DNA of 64,000 bases from DATACQ01 sp036555515 (GCA_036555515.1 DATBLC010000161.1:1-64000), one strand, 5' to 3'; counted from the first letter of the stretch, positions 26,064-35,438 are shown. Numbers and translations are program-made. The notes: generated by a model not told the origin, from the letters alone.

Positions 26064-28010
26064 ATGAGCGACGACTTTAACCCAGCTTTGAAGTTTCGCA
26101 CTCTCGAAGGAGCGGCGAAGATCGTCGAGCGATCGATCATCATCGCTGTGACGCTGGTGTCAGCCGCTTGGGCGGGTGAGCTTCATGTTTTCGCGAATCT
26201 AACGTTTTTCAAAGAACAATTCCTCGGACTTTTTTTTGCGCTTGGCCTGGCGGGCGTGTTCCTGCGCGTCAAAGCGAGCCCGATGGAATCAGGCGATAAA
26301 ATTCCGTGGTACGACTGGATCGGCGTAATCGGTAGTCTCGTCGCCGGCGGTTACATCACCGTGTTATATCCGTCCATCGCCTATAGGCTCGGCATTCTCG
26401 CGCCGGAGCGCTGGTTGCTTGGCGGATTTACAGTGCTGCTCATTCTTGAAGCGACGCGGCGCGTTGCCGGCTGGGCGCTAGTTTGGGTTGCCGTCACGTG
26501 CATTTTATATGCGAAATTTGCTTTCCTCTTTCCCGGCCTTCTCTACGCCCAGGGATCTTCATGGGCGCGCATCGCCACCTACCTCTATCTCGATTCGAGC
26601 GGACTCCTCGGCATCCCGCTCAGCGTCGCGGCCAGCGTCGTCGTAGCGTTCATTTTCTTTGGGCAGGCGCTCTACGCCGTGGGCGGTGACAAGTTCATCA
26701 CCGATATCGCCTTGATCGCGATGGGGAAGTACCGCGGCGGGCCGGCGAAGGTTTCCGTGGTCTCTTCCAGCCTCTTCGGCACCGTCTCGGGAAGCGCCGT
26801 GGCCAACGTGGCAGTGGACGGCGCTATAACGATTCCTTTGATGAAGCGCTGCGGTTACCCGTCCCACCTGGCCGCCGCCATTGAAGCAGTGGCGTCCAAT
26901 GGCGGGCAGATCACGCCGCCGGTTATGGGCGCGGCGGCGTTTCTCATCGCCGAGTTTTTGAATCTTCCCTACGGGCAGGTTGCCCTTGCGGCAGCGGTGC
27001 CCGCTTTCCTTTACTATCTCGCGCTATTCACTCAAGTCGATCTCGAAGCGGCGAAGTATGGTCTTGGCGGACTGCCGGCGGACCAGATTCCAAGGTTTAG
27101 AGGCGTGATGCGGCTCGGGTGGGTTTTCCTGATCCCGCTCGGCTTTCTGATCTACGCGCTCATGTTCGCCAACTGGGAGGCCGGCAAAGCCGGCATCGCA
27201 ACGGTGATTCTCACCTTCGTTGTCGGCGCCTTGCAAAAGGACACACGCCCGACATTTTCAGCGATACTTAAGAGCATCGAAGAGACGGGCCGCACGCTGC
27301 TCGATATCGTGGTCATCACTGCTTTAGCCGGTCTAGTGATCGGTTCTCTGCAACTCTCCGGTCTGACATTTAAGCTTTCGTTGATCTTGACAACCCTGTC
27401 CGGCGGCAATGTTCTGCTCTTACTCGCGCTCACCGCTATCGTCTGCATCCTGCTCGGCATGTCTCTACCCACCGCCGTGGTGTATATCACATTGGCGGTG
27501 CTCGTCGGCCCGGCGCTAGCGCAACTGGGCGTCGATCCCCTCGCAGCCCACCTTTTCCTATTCTATTTTGGAATGCTTTCCCTAATCACGCCGCCGGATT
27601 GTCTGGCAACCTATACCGCGGCGGCCATCGCCCACTCGGACTTTTGGAAAACTGGCTGGACCGGTATGCGTCTCGGCATCGCCGCGTACGTCGTCCCGTT
27701 TGCTTTCGCGCTGCATCCTGCGCTTATTCTCAAGGGCGCGATCGGCGACATCCTTATTGCCGTCGTTGCGTCTTCGATTGGAACATTCCTGCTTGCGATT
27801 GGCTGCGCCGGTTATCTCTTTCGCGTCTTGGACTGGGCAAAGCGTGGGTTGATTTGTCTCGCCGGGCTCTTGTTGATGCTGCCTACTTGGCAGGGGCCAT
27901 GGCTGATCGCCGACATAGCGGGGCTCGCCCTTGGCGTGATTCTCATCGGCTGGGAATGGAATCACAGGTCCGCGACCAAGCGCATCCTTGGCCAGATGGA
28001 CACGGGTTGA
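26064..28010 (+). CDS. TRAP transporter fused 4TM/12TM permease (TAXI type)
   Basis: A 648-residue membrane protein joining the small DctQ-like and large DctM-like parts. About 17 hydrophobic segments are visible. The central KVSVVSSSLFGTVSGSAVANV and NGGQITPPVMGAAAFL stretches are the substrate-path motifs of the DctM fold, and SLPTAVVYITLAVL with LFYFGMLSLITPPDC repeats the pattern in the second half. It serves the two TAXI receptors upstream. No ordinary RBS is seen; a phased TTGAAC array occupies that place. The stop codon lies in the loop of a 7-bp GC-rich hairpin (28000-28019) without a T-run. Confidence 0.93.
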   Translation: MSDDFNPALKFRTLEGAAKIVERSIIIAVTLVSAAWAGELHVFANLTFFKEQFLGLFFALGLAGVFLRVKASPMESGDKIPWYDWIGVIGSLVAGGYITVLYPSIAYRLGILAPERWLLGGFTVLLILEATRRVAGWALVWVAVTCILYAKFAFLFPGLLYAQGSSWARIATYLYLDSSGLLGIPLSVAASVVVAFIFFGQALYAVGGDKFITDIALIAMGKYRGGPAKVSVVSSSLFGTVSGSAVANVAVDGAITIPLMKRCGYPSHLAAAIEAVASNGGQITPPVMGAAAFLIAEFLNLPYGQVALAAAVPAFLYYLALFTQVDLEAAKYGLGGLPADQIPRFRGVMRLGWVFLIPLGFLIYALMFANWEAGKAGIATVILTFVVGALQKDTRPTFSAILKSIEETGRTLLDIVVITALAGLVIGSLQLSGLTFKLSLILTTLSGGNVLLLLALTAIVCILLGMSLPTAVVYITLAVLVGPALAQLGVDPLAAHLFLFYFGMLSLITPPDCLATYTAAAIAHSDFWKTGWTGMRLGIAAYVVPFAFALHPALILKGAIGDILIAVVASSIGTFLLAIGCAGYLFRVLDWAKRGLICLAGLLLMLPTWQGPWLIADIAGLALGVILIGWEWNHRSATKRILGQMDTG

Positions 28011-28172
28011 GTCCCGTGTAAACAGCGACCGCCCGGGATCGGCATCAAAACTTCTAACGGGAAGGCTTTCCGATCTTGGATGAATTGTTTCGCGGGCGAG
28101 CGAATGATCGCGGCGTCGGCTTGCAAACCAGACCCGGTTCCTTTAGCTTTTGTCGTTAGGAGGACATACCCG

Positions 28173-29150
28173 ATGAGACTAGTGAATCGCAAAACAGTTT
28201 TTATCGCTTTGGGCCTTTTCGCCCTTATTGGCCTCTCGCAGATTGTACTCGAAAGTTATGCGGACGCGCGCGCCGGTGGCGGCCGCGCCGGTGGCTTCCG
28301 TGGTTCGAGAAGCTACAGCAGCCCGGCCCGTCCGACACAGCCGACCAATCCAGCTCAACCACGTCGTGAAGCGATGTCGCCCACTCAACAATCCAACCCC
28401 ATGGCCCCGCAGCCTGGCGGTTTGATGCGCACCTTTGGTATGGCGATGTTGGGAGGTTTCTTGGGCTCGATGCTTTTCTCCGGTTTAGCCCATGCCGGAT
28501 TCGGCGGCCTTGGCGGGAGCGGTTTTGGCATGATCGAGATTATACTCCTTGCGGGCCTGGGTTACTTTCTTTATCGTAGGTTCCACAGTCCTGCGCCTGC
28601 CACCAGCTACGAATCGATGCAGTATCAAGAAGCTCGATACCAGGAGCCCGCCAGTCGTGGTTATCAAGCGCCATCAAGTGCGCCGATTCGACAAGCGCCA
28701 TCCTATGATCAAATTGACTTTCGATCTGTCGTCATGATGGATCACAGCTTCACTCCCGAGCAGTTCCTGAAAACTGCGCAAGATATTTTTTTCAAAGTCC
28801 AAGGCGCCTGGAACAAACAAGATACCAAGACCCTGCGCAACCTTTGCGGCACCGAGTTGATGAAGACCTGGGAGGAAGAACTGGCCGTTCTCCGTAACCG
28901 CGGCCAGCAAAACAAAATGGAAAACATCGCTTTGCGCGAAAGCGAGATTAGCGAAGCGTGGACGGAAAACGGCGAGGACTATATTACCGTCCGGCTTCAC
29001 GCCAACCTGCTAGACTACACGGCGGACGCAAGAACCGGCGCGGTAGTCAGCGGCAGCGACTTCCAGCCGGTCGAATTCGAAGAATACTGGACCTTCTCCC
29101 GTCCGGTTGGACCAAACGCCTGGAAGCTCGCCGCGGTTCAACAAACGTAG
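28173..29150 (+). CDS. Tim44-like domain membrane protein
   Basis: A 325-residue protein from the ATG at 28173, which TAGGAGGACATACCC fixes; the frame opens at 28080. An N-terminal hydrophobic segment leads into a Gly/Arg/Ser-Pro-rich linker. A glycine-rich transmembrane region (residues about 90-135) follows. The C-terminal half (FSVVMMDHSFTPEQFLKTAQ-like to the end) is the Tim44/MBA1-type domain with HANLLDYTADARTG. Bacterial members are inner-membrane proteins of poorly known role. It seems to be a single-gene unit. Confidence 0.82.
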   Translation: MRLVNRKTVFIALGLFALIGLSQIVLESYADARAGGGRAGGFRGSRSYSSPARPTQPTNPAQPRREAMSPTQQSNPMAPQPGGLMRTFGMAMLGGFLGSMLFSGLAHAGFGGLGGSGFGMIEIILLAGLGYFLYRRFHSPAPATSYESMQYQEARYQEPASRGYQAPSSAPIRQAPSYDQIDFRSVVMMDHSFTPEQFLKTAQDIFFKVQGAWNKQDTKTLRNLCGTELMKTWEEELAVLRNRGQQNKMENIALRESEISEAWTENGEDYITVRLHANLLDYTADARTGAVVSGSDFQPVEFEEYWTFSRPVGPNAWKLAAVQQT

Positions 29151-29715
29151 TACGACGGCCGGGGAGACACCGCTCAACGGAGCTTCCCGGTCGTTATGCC
29201 GAGTCTAACACGTATGGCACAGTGACGGTAGTCATCCCTCGACAGAGCGGTGCCACCCGCCATTTAACACGCCGCGATTTGCAATTTAGACCGAGGTTTT
29301 ATTTCAAAGCAGCTAATTTTGCAGCTTTATTGATGCAATTCCGAAACTCCCTCTGACTAATTAACAGGAGTGCCCGACTGGATCTCTCAGGCTAATGGAC
29401 ATTTTCGCGAAGGCTAGACTTATTAATTTTTCATCCATTCAATGCAGTTGGCGATTTGTGCGTCAAATAAGTGAACACATAGCCGCCTCTCACCTGGCGA
29501 GAACCAGTGGTTATGCGTAGAACTGTTAAATTAGTTGACATTTTTTAATAAATCCACTTATACTCGCGTTTTAACCGCTTACGATGACACCGAAATCCAG
29601 TGTTTCATTGGGGACCTTACTTCTTGATCCCACTGCCTCGGTGGGGCGTAATTTTTATTCTCAAGGCATCTGCAGCAGCGATAAACTTCGAGTAGACCTC
29701 GAAAGAGACAAGTAA
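29151..29715. other. Intergenic region upstream of sigma-54 activator
   Basis: 565 bases without a supported gene. It is more AT-rich than its neighbours from about 29280. A GC-rich inverted repeat follows the Tim44 gene (29152-29197, no T-run). A strong sigma-70-like promoter is at 29535-29564, leaving a leader of about 145 bases before the activator gene. I found no tRNA or riboswitch pattern. Confidence 0.55.
29535..29564 (+). promoter_or_regulatory. Sigma-70-type promoter for activator gene
   Basis: TTGACA (29535-29540), an 18-base AT-rich spacer, then TATACT (29559-29564). Five or six of six consensus bases at both elements. It points at the sigma-54 activator at 29716. Confidence 0.65.
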
Positions 29716-30765
29716 ATGTCAATCGCGTCCACTAACATGATCGGTGAGCATCCGTCGATCAAAAAAGTGCACGAAATTATTAGGAGAGTTGCGCCGACCG
29801 ACGCCACGGTGTTGATCACCGGCGAAAGCGGTACCGGCAAAGAACTCGTGGCGCGGGCCATTCACAGCGCGAGTCCGCGCGCGCCACGCCCCTTCGTGCC
29901 TGTAAATTGCGCGGCGATTCCGGAAAATCTTTTGGAAAGCGAACTGTTCGGCCACGCCCGTGGCGCCTTCACCGGCGCTCATTCCTCGCGCTTGGGAATG
30001 TTTCAATTAGCAAATCACGGCACGATTTTTCTCGATGAAGTCGGCGAATTACCCCTTCCGCTGCAAGCCAAACTGCTACGCGTGCTCCAAGATGGCGAAG
30101 TCCGACCGGTAGGGACGGATCATCCCGTGGCGGTGCATGTACGATTGATCACCGCCACCAACAAGGAATTGGCGCATCAGGTGGAAAAAGGCTCCTTCCG
30201 CGAGGACCTGTTTTTCCGTCTCCAGGTTATCCCAATCCATCTTCCGCCCTTGAGAGCGCGGCGCTCCGACATTCCAATTCTAACCCAGCACTTCCTCGAA
30301 AAAGCCAATGCAAGACATGGGCTTTCAGTGACGATTTCGCGCGAAGCGATGATTTACCTGTGGGAATATGATTGGCCGGGGAACATTCGCGAACTGGAAA
30401 ACCTGATTGAGCGTTTAGTGATCCTAAGTGAAAACGGCGTGGCCGAATGGCAGGATTTGCCCGTCAATATTCGTTCCTTCGTGTCCGACAAAAAAAATCC
30501 CAAGCCGACGCTGGGCGGAGAACAGGTGGACCTGCGCGAGGCGACTGATCAACTGCAACTACGCCTCATGGATGAAGCCCTCCGCCTCACCAAAGGGAAC
30601 AAAAGCGCGGCGGCAAAGATTCTCGGGCTGAAACGGACCACGCTGGTCGCCAAGTTGCGCAAACGGTCCGGGCGCACAAAAGAGGAGACCGCGGCCGATT
30701 TAGATGACCGGCAAGAAACCTTCGACACTTTGCTGGCGATGGGCGAACGCCGTAAAGAACTTTAG
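29716..30765 (+). CDS. Sigma-54-dependent activator without sensory domain
   Basis: A 349-residue protein beginning almost directly with the AAA+ domain (MIGEHPSIKKV). Walker A GESGTGKE is at residues 36-43, GAFTGA at 83-88, and Walker B GTIFLDEVG at about 102-110. A Fis-type HTH (NKSAAAKILGLKRTTLVAKL) lies near 295-315, followed by a charged tail. There is no receiver, GAF or PAS domain, as in PspF, so activity must be controlled by a partner. A lone receiver protein is encoded 31 bases downstream and is a natural candidate. The intact GAFTGA loop shows it can contact sigma-54. Confidence 0.92.
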   Translation: MSIASTNMIGEHPSIKKVHEIIRRVAPTDATVLITGESGTGKELVARAIHSASPRAPRPFVPVNCAAIPENLLESELFGHARGAFTGAHSSRLGMFQLANHGTIFLDEVGELPLPLQAKLLRVLQDGEVRPVGTDHPVAVHVRLITATNKELAHQVEKGSFREDLFFRLQVIPIHLPPLRARRSDIPILTQHFLEKANARHGLSVTISREAMIYLWEYDWPGNIRELENLIERLVILSENGVAEWQDLPVNIRSFVSDKKNPKPTLGGEQVDLREATDQLQLRLMDEALRLTKGNKSAAAKILGLKRTTLVAKLRKRSGRTKEETAADLDDRQETFDTLLAMGERRKEL

Positions 30766-30796
30766 ACAATCAACCTTGGCGCGGGAGAACGAACCG

Positions 30797-31264
30797 ATGG
30801 CAAACAATGTACAGGCGGCGCAGAGTAACCCGGCAACGCTGTTGGTGGTGGACGATAACAAAGGAGTTCTCGAATTTCTCGTGCTCTTGCTTACAAAACA
30901 TGGTTACAAGGCCATCGGCGCCGGGAGCGGCCGCGAATGCATCGACATCGTCCGACAGCGGACGGTGGATTTGATCATTTCCGATGTTATGATGCCGACG
31001 ATGAACGGGCTCCAACTCTGCCAGGAATTGAAGAGCGTGGCGCCGCTGACGCCGGTGATTTTGCTTACGGCGCGCGACGACATGGCGACGAGAGCGGCCG
31101 CTATGGACCTTGGCGTGAGCGAATTCGTGACCAAACCGGTCAATAACAACGACCTGCTGAACCGGGTGCGCACACAGCTTAGCAATCTGGAATGGGATAA
31201 GACCGCCGACCAGGTTGTTTCCCGGATCGAAAAATCTGCCGCCGCGGAAGGCAAGACGCCCTAA
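30797..31264 (+). CDS. Single-domain response regulator receiver
   Basis: A 155-residue CheY-like protein from the ATG at 30797, with GGGAGAACG upstream. Acidic pocket DD near residues 19-20, phospho-acceptor Asp63 in LIISDVMMPTMNG, Thr in LLTARDD and Lys in VTKPVNN. The C-terminal tail of about 30 residues has no output domain. Its tight link to the receiver-less sigma-54 activator suggests the two-component function is split over two proteins. No kinase gene adjoins. Confidence 0.9.
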   Translation: MANNVQAAQSNPATLLVVDDNKGVLEFLVLLLTKHGYKAIGAGSGRECIDIVRQRTVDLIISDVMMPTMNGLQLCQELKSVAPLTPVILLTARDDMATRAAAMDLGVSEFVTKPVNNNDLLNRVRTQLSNLEWDKTADQVVSRIEKSAAAEGKTP

Positions 31265-31370
31265 CGCCATCCCTCGCCCTATCCGACGCAGTGATCGTAT
31301 TCATCAATTCCTGCGAAATTTCCGCCCGACCTCGGAAACGCTTAACATCTTCTCAACCGGCCCCCGACCG

Positions 31371-32117
31371 TCAGTCGCGCACCGCCAGCGCGCCGCCGTC
31401 CACCGGCAAATCCACCGCGTAGATAAAATCCGATTCATCGCAAGCAAAAAATAACGCTGCCTTGGCGATGTCCATGGGCAGGCCTCGGCGTCCCGCTAGA
31501 TTGCGCACAAAGCGGTTTTCCGGCACCTCCTCCTGGCCCACCGGCGAACCGATTCGGTTCGGCGAAATGGAGTTCACGCGAATTCCCTCGGGCGCCAACT
31601 GAACGGCGATGGAGCGGGTAAGATTGAGCACCCCGGCCTTCGCAGTCGTATAGGCGGTGGCTTCCTTGCGGCCCCAATGACCAGAGGTGGACGCTATGTT
31701 GATTATTTTCCCTTTGCGTTTTTGCTCGATCATGACTCTGGCGGCGGCCCGGGTGCAGTACCATACGCTGCGCAGACAAACGTTCATGACCCGGTCCCAC
31801 TCCTCTTCGCTGATATCGAAAAGCGTCTTGTGATCAGTCCAAGCGGCGTTGTTGACCAAAATATCGACTGCGCCGAAGGCCTTAACGACGGTTTGCACCA
31901 TTTGATCGACGGAACTTGGCGATGCCACGTCGCACACAACGGAGACAGCCTTGGCGGGGTTCTTCGCGTTAATTTCCGCGGCCACGCGGCTGCCGCGTCC
32001 CGGGTCGAGATCGACCACCGCCACTTTTGCGCCTTCTTGCACGAACAATTTTGCGACGGCCTCGCCAATATTGCGGCCGGCGCCCGTGACGATCGCCACT
32101 TGATTTTCCAGTTTCAT
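31371..32117 (-). CDS. Short-chain dehydrogenase/reductase (SDR)
   Basis: A 248-residue NAD(P)-dependent oxidoreductase from the ATG at 32117, preceded by TTGGAGGAATCGT. The cofactor motif TGAGRNIGEA, the NNAA motif, the catalytic Ser in INIASTSG and YxxxK in AYTTAKAG are all present. An acidic residue after strand 2 (VVDLDPGRG) favours NAD. Length is that of a classical SDR. The substrate, probably a hydroxy or oxo compound, is unknown. It shares strand with the binding protein at 32320. Confidence 0.92.
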   Translation of the reverse strand: MKLENQVAIVTGAGRNIGEAVAKLFVQEGAKVAVVDLDPGRGSRVAAEINAKNPAKAVSVVCDVASPSSVDQMVQTVVKAFGAVDILVNNAAWTDHKTLFDISEEEWDRVMNVCLRSVWYCTRAAARVMIEQKRKGKIINIASTSGHWGRKEATAYTTAKAGVLNLTRSIAVQLAPEGIRVNSISPNRIGSPVGQEEVPENRFVRNLAGRRGLPMDIAKAALFFACDESDFIYAVDLPVDGGALAVRD

Positions 32118-32319
32118 ACGATTCCTCCAAGAGTCGGTCTTCTTGCTGCATAGCAAATGGCCGCTCAAACTTCTAGCCGGCTGCGGAATAACTCCGTATG
32201 GGAGGTCGAAAAACGAGTTCGGAGGCGAGACCCGAGAAAGCAATGAGGTGTTGACGTAATGGAGTACTGGAGCGTTTGGGGCTGCCGCCCATCACTCCAT
32301 CACTCTAGTTTTCAGAGTG

Positions 32320-33339
32320 TCAGAGGCTGACCTTTTCGGCGTAGAGATCCTTCAGAAACCGGCTCCCCTTCAACTCATCGAGAAAGCGCGGTTCCATGAT
32401 ATCCGCAGGTTTAAGCGATTTAGTTTTTTGATCCACGACTGGGCCCACGTCGACCAGCGCCTGGATCGCTTCGCGGTTGAGCTCCGGCAACGGCCTGAGG
32501 CGCGGCAGGAAGCTGTCGTACATGGCATCCAGTGTTACCCCCTGGCTCGCCGGAAAATATTTTTTCAGGATCGACAAGCTTTCGTCGCGGCGCGTGACAA
32601 AATGATGAATGGCCGCGGCGTAGCCTTTCATGAAGCGGCGCGTCGTTTCCTCTTCGCGTTTAACGTACGAGCGCGTGGTGATGAACATATCGGTAACGAC
32701 CGGCACCGAATTGACATCGAGAACTTTGATCCCCAACTTTTTCGCCTCGTCGGCGACCTGACGAATCAACGGCGCGCCTTGAATCAAATTCTTCGAAACC
32801 GCGAGAGCCCGTGCCGGCGACATGCCGGCGGCAACGACTTCGACATCGCGCGCCGGGTCAAGTCCGGCCCGGCGTAGAATAACCCGGGCAACCAAATCGG
32901 ATCGTGAGCCGAGGGCCGAGACCCCGACCTTTTTGCCCTTCAAATCCTTAATGTTAGTAATCCCGCTGCCAACTCCCATGCCGAATTCATCGAAGCTCAC
33001 ATGGGCGCCGATAAGCGTAATATCAGCCCCCGCCGCCACCGGTTGCAAGATCGCCAAGGGACTACCAAAGCCGATCAGCAAATCGACTCCGAGCAACGAT
33101 TGAACTCCCGCTGAAAGCGTGTCCCGTATCGGGATCTCTTCTATGTTCAAACCATTTTTCTTGAACAGGCCCGCGTCGACGCCGACGTAGGACACTGCGG
33201 TTCCCAGTTCCCATCCGGCATAGGCCAACCTGAGTTTTTTGTTGTTCTCAGCGGCGCGTACCGGCCCGCCAAAAAAACCGAGAGCAAGCAAAAGCAAAGA
33301 GGTTAGGGACGACCGCAGCAAGGACTGTTTGCGCTTCAT
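32320..33339 (-). CDS. NMT1/TauA-type solute-binding protein
   Basis: A 339-residue exported binding protein. The signal peptide is KQSLLRSSLTSLLLLALGFF, with the mature part starting near AAENNKKLRLAYAGW. The fold matches the SsuA/TauA/ThiY group (FKKNGLNIEEIPI, LKGKKVGVSALGS). No ABC permease or ATPase adjoins. It is about 200 bases upstream of the SDR gene on the same strand and may share a transcript with it. Confidence 0.87.
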   Translation of the reverse strand: MKRKQSLLRSSLTSLLLLALGFFGGPVRAAENNKKLRLAYAGWELGTAVSYVGVDAGLFKKNGLNIEEIPIRDTLSAGVQSLLGVDLLIGFGSPLAILQPVAAGADITLIGAHVSFDEFGMGVGSGITNIKDLKGKKVGVSALGSRSDLVARVILRRAGLDPARDVEVVAAGMSPARALAVSKNLIQGAPLIRQVADEAKKLGIKVLDVNSVPVVTDMFITTRSYVKREEETTRRFMKGYAAAIHHFVTRRDESLSILKKYFPASQGVTLDAMYDSFLPRLRPLPELNREAIQALVDVGPVVDQKTKSLKPADIMEPRFLDELKGSRFLKDLYAEKVSL

Positions 33340-33366
33340 AATAAAATCATTATAACTCAGTCGACC

Positions 33367-33583
33367 CTAACACGAAAGCCCGTTACGCGCCACAAATTCG
33401 CGCAGATCGGCAAAGCTTTGGATCAAGGACGGAGGTGCGCCGCGGCGCATCTGGAGTCAATTCAGCTTTCAACACGAGCGCGTTCGCAACGGCCTGGTCG
33501 CGCGCCTGATTGTTGAAGAGCACGTTGAATCGGGCCTCGGGCGAGCGGGCCGCAGCTCTTTGAGCTGAAAGCTTGATTTGCAA
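33367..33583 (-). pseudogene. Possible frameshifted gene remnant
   Basis: On the minus strand two frames look protein-like in succession: first ARFNVLFNNQARDQAVANAL, then, one frame over, LIQSFADLREFVARNGLSC ending at a TAG (33367-33369). The switch falls near 33425-33440. This would fit the C-terminal piece of a degraded gene. I cannot name the family, and chance is not excluded. Confidence 0.3.
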
Positions 33584-33662
33584 CGCCAGGATTTTTCATC
33601 TACGATAAGTTGGCTTTCACGCCGATCGTATTTTCACCGGAATCGCTAGGAGGATCGAGCTC

Positions 33663-34478
33663 ATGGCAACCATGATTACGGCCGACTGCATCAACTGCGG
33701 CGCCTGCGAGCCCGAGTGCCCGAACAACGCGATCTCGCAGGGCGAAACTATTTTTGTCATCGATCCCAAGTTGTGTACCGAGTGCGTGGGGTTTCATGAT
33801 TATGAAGCCTGCGCCGCCGTCTGTCCGGTAGACTGCTGCGTCACAGACCCCAACAACATCGAAAGCGAAGCGGCTCTTATCGCGCGCGCCCGCGTCATCC
33901 ACCCTGAAATCCAATTCGGCGATGATTTTGAGTCGCGTTTCCGCAAGGGACAAGGCAAAAGCGCCGATCAGTCAACGGCGAAAGCAGCTCCAAGTCAAGC
34001 TTTGGTTCGGGGCGCGGAGGCGAGCGCCGCTTTGCCGGCCGGGACGGCGGCCGCCTACGCCGAGCCGGAAGTCAATTTTGTGGCGCTGCCCCCAATCGAC
34101 TCCTGGAAGATTCCACTCCGTTGCCTCAAGTGCGACGAAACCCACGACGAGCCTGTGAGCAATTTTATGATCGGCAACGTCATCTTCTGTCCCCATTGTC
34201 ATAAATCAATGGTAGTGCGGGATAATCTCAATTTTCAAATTCGGACCCTGTTGAAAGATTCCTATGATAAATGGGAACGGGAGCAAAACGAATTCGTCGA
34301 GCGCAGAGAGCGAGAGCTGGCCGAGTTCACCGAACGCCGCGCTAAAGAGGCCCAGAACTTCGAAGCCCGCCAACAAAAGGAACTTGAGCGCATACGCGAG
34401 CAACTTGACGTCATCGGTGAAACCTATGATGCGCCCGGGCGGTCGGTGAGAAAAGGGGCGCGTTTCGCCTGGGGCTGA
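33663..34478 (+). CDS. 2[4Fe-4S] ferredoxin fused to zinc ribbon and coiled coil
   Basis: A 271-residue protein in three parts. Residues 1-60 are a YfhL-type ferredoxin with C9-C12-C15-C19 and C38-C41-C50-C54 for two clusters. After a flexible Ala-rich linker (about 100-135), C154/C157 and C176/C179 form a zinc-ribbon-like pair. Residues 197-252 are a charged coiled coil (ERRERELAEFTERRAKEAQN). AGGAGG precedes the ATG. The ferredoxin alone would be about 85 residues, so the extension is unusual and points to a scaffold or complex-bound electron carrier. A membrane-protein gene follows 8 bases later. Confidence 0.88.
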   Translation: MATMITADCINCGACEPECPNNAISQGETIFVIDPKLCTECVGFHDYEACAAVCPVDCCVTDPNNIESEAALIARARVIHPEIQFGDDFESRFRKGQGKSADQSTAKAAPSQALVRGAEASAALPAGTAAAYAEPEVNFVALPPIDSWKIPLRCLKCDETHDEPVSNFMIGNVIFCPHCHKSMVVRDNLNFQIRTLLKDSYDKWEREQNEFVERRERELAEFTERRAKEAQNFEARQQKELERIREQLDVIGETYDAPGRSVRKGARFAWG

Positions 34479-34486
34479 TCTCCCCT

Positions 34487-34960
34487 ATGCTTAACGCGTG
34501 GCTTCACGGCTTATCCCTGGTTGTCTATCTTGGTGCGGTGCTCGGTTTCTGGCTCGTTCTGCTGCCGGCAGTAGCTAACCTTCCGAACCACCAAGACCGT
34601 GCACAACTGTTGGCCCGCGGGCTGAAGTTTTACAACCCGCTCCAGGTGGGCGCCCTCGGCATTCTGCTCTTTAGCGGCGCCTTCCAGTTGACCGAACTCA
34701 AAGCAGCCTACCGTGAGACGTTCGTCCAACAACTAGGCTATCCCTTGGCCATCAAGCTTGCCCTCGCATTTTTGGTCGTGCTTTTTAGCGTTTATCAATC
34801 TATAGGCATCGGACACCGGTTCGTCAAAAGGCATGAAAGCGGTGATCAGGTCACGGAAAGAGAACTCGACAGCGTGCTGAGGAGGCTCACGGGTGCAAAC
34901 TGGCTGATCATTACGTTTGCATTAATCACTCTATGGTTTGGGCTACGGCTAACTCGGTAA
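34487..34960 (+). CDS. CopD/DUF4149-like four-helix membrane protein
   Basis: A 157-residue integral membrane protein with four hydrophobic helices (about 7-28, 47-66, 82-102, 136-153). The arrangement resembles CopD-type or DUF4149 proteins, often linked to copper or heme, but a diagnostic His/Met set is not obvious. It starts 8 bases after the ferredoxin-fusion gene, so the two probably act together, possibly with the ferredoxin passing electrons at the membrane. The function is inferred only from context. Confidence 0.7.
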   Translation: MLNAWLHGLSLVVYLGAVLGFWLVLLPAVANLPNHQDRAQLLARGLKFYNPLQVGALGILLFSGAFQLTELKAAYRETFVQQLGYPLAIKLALAFLVVLFSVYQSIGIGHRFVKRHESGDQVTERELDSVLRRLTGANWLIITFALITLWFGLRLTR

Positions 34961-35114
34961 TAGAGATTGCGCGCGTAGGAAATCTTCCTTAGACTAATCA
35001 TCGACCGTTTATATCAACGCCGCTTTTGGCCTTGACAGTCGTGCTATCTATTGCTTCGGCGCAATTCGCCGCAGCGCCTGTTGCTCCTGAAGCTCCGCGC
35101 GTTTACCCATTCAT

Positions 35115-35375
35115 CCCGGATTCCGCAGTTAGTTAGACTGAGGAGACGGCAAGCCAGGTGGAACCCTGGAATAGCGATGCCAAAATTTCAAAGTCATTGC
35201 GCGCTTGCGCACTGCGTTGTTACGAGCTTTAAACGTTTCGTGGAAGCACCGTTGCTCGATGTCTGCTCAAAGGCAGACGGCATCTCCGCCACAGGCGGAT
35301 CAGCCTTCGGCTGAGACTTGGCTACGGAAGGGTTGCGCCTCGCGCTTCTTGTCGCGCGCAGACGCGCAATCCGGG
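35115..35375 (+). repeat. 261-bp inverted-repeat element, family T2 copy 1
   Basis: Begins CCCGGATTCCGCAGTTAG and ends with a degenerate inverted end (CGCAATCCGGG). The interior matches 59656-59869 in the same orientation, including GGTGGAACCCTGGAATAGCG and GGAAGGGTTGCGCCTCGCGC. It carries an extra block of short hairpins (about 35260-35320) absent from the shorter copy. Confidence 0.75.
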
Positions 35376-35407
35376 TTCATCCGCGCTATTCCACCTACCG
35401 CGTTCTG

Positions 35408-35438
35408 ATAAAAAAAGGCGGAGCCTCTCGACTCCGCC
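35408..35438 (-). terminator. Intrinsic terminator of the OmpA-like gene
   Basis: Read on the minus strand: GGCGGAG, an 8-base loop, CTCCGCC, then a run of at least eight T. The stem is perfect over seven pairs. It lies about 25 bases after the OmpA stop codon. Confidence 0.85.

Noticed and set aside
28000..28019. 7-bp hairpin around the TRAP permease stop codon as a terminator
   Set aside because: No T-run follows on the plus strand, so intrinsic termination is unlikely.
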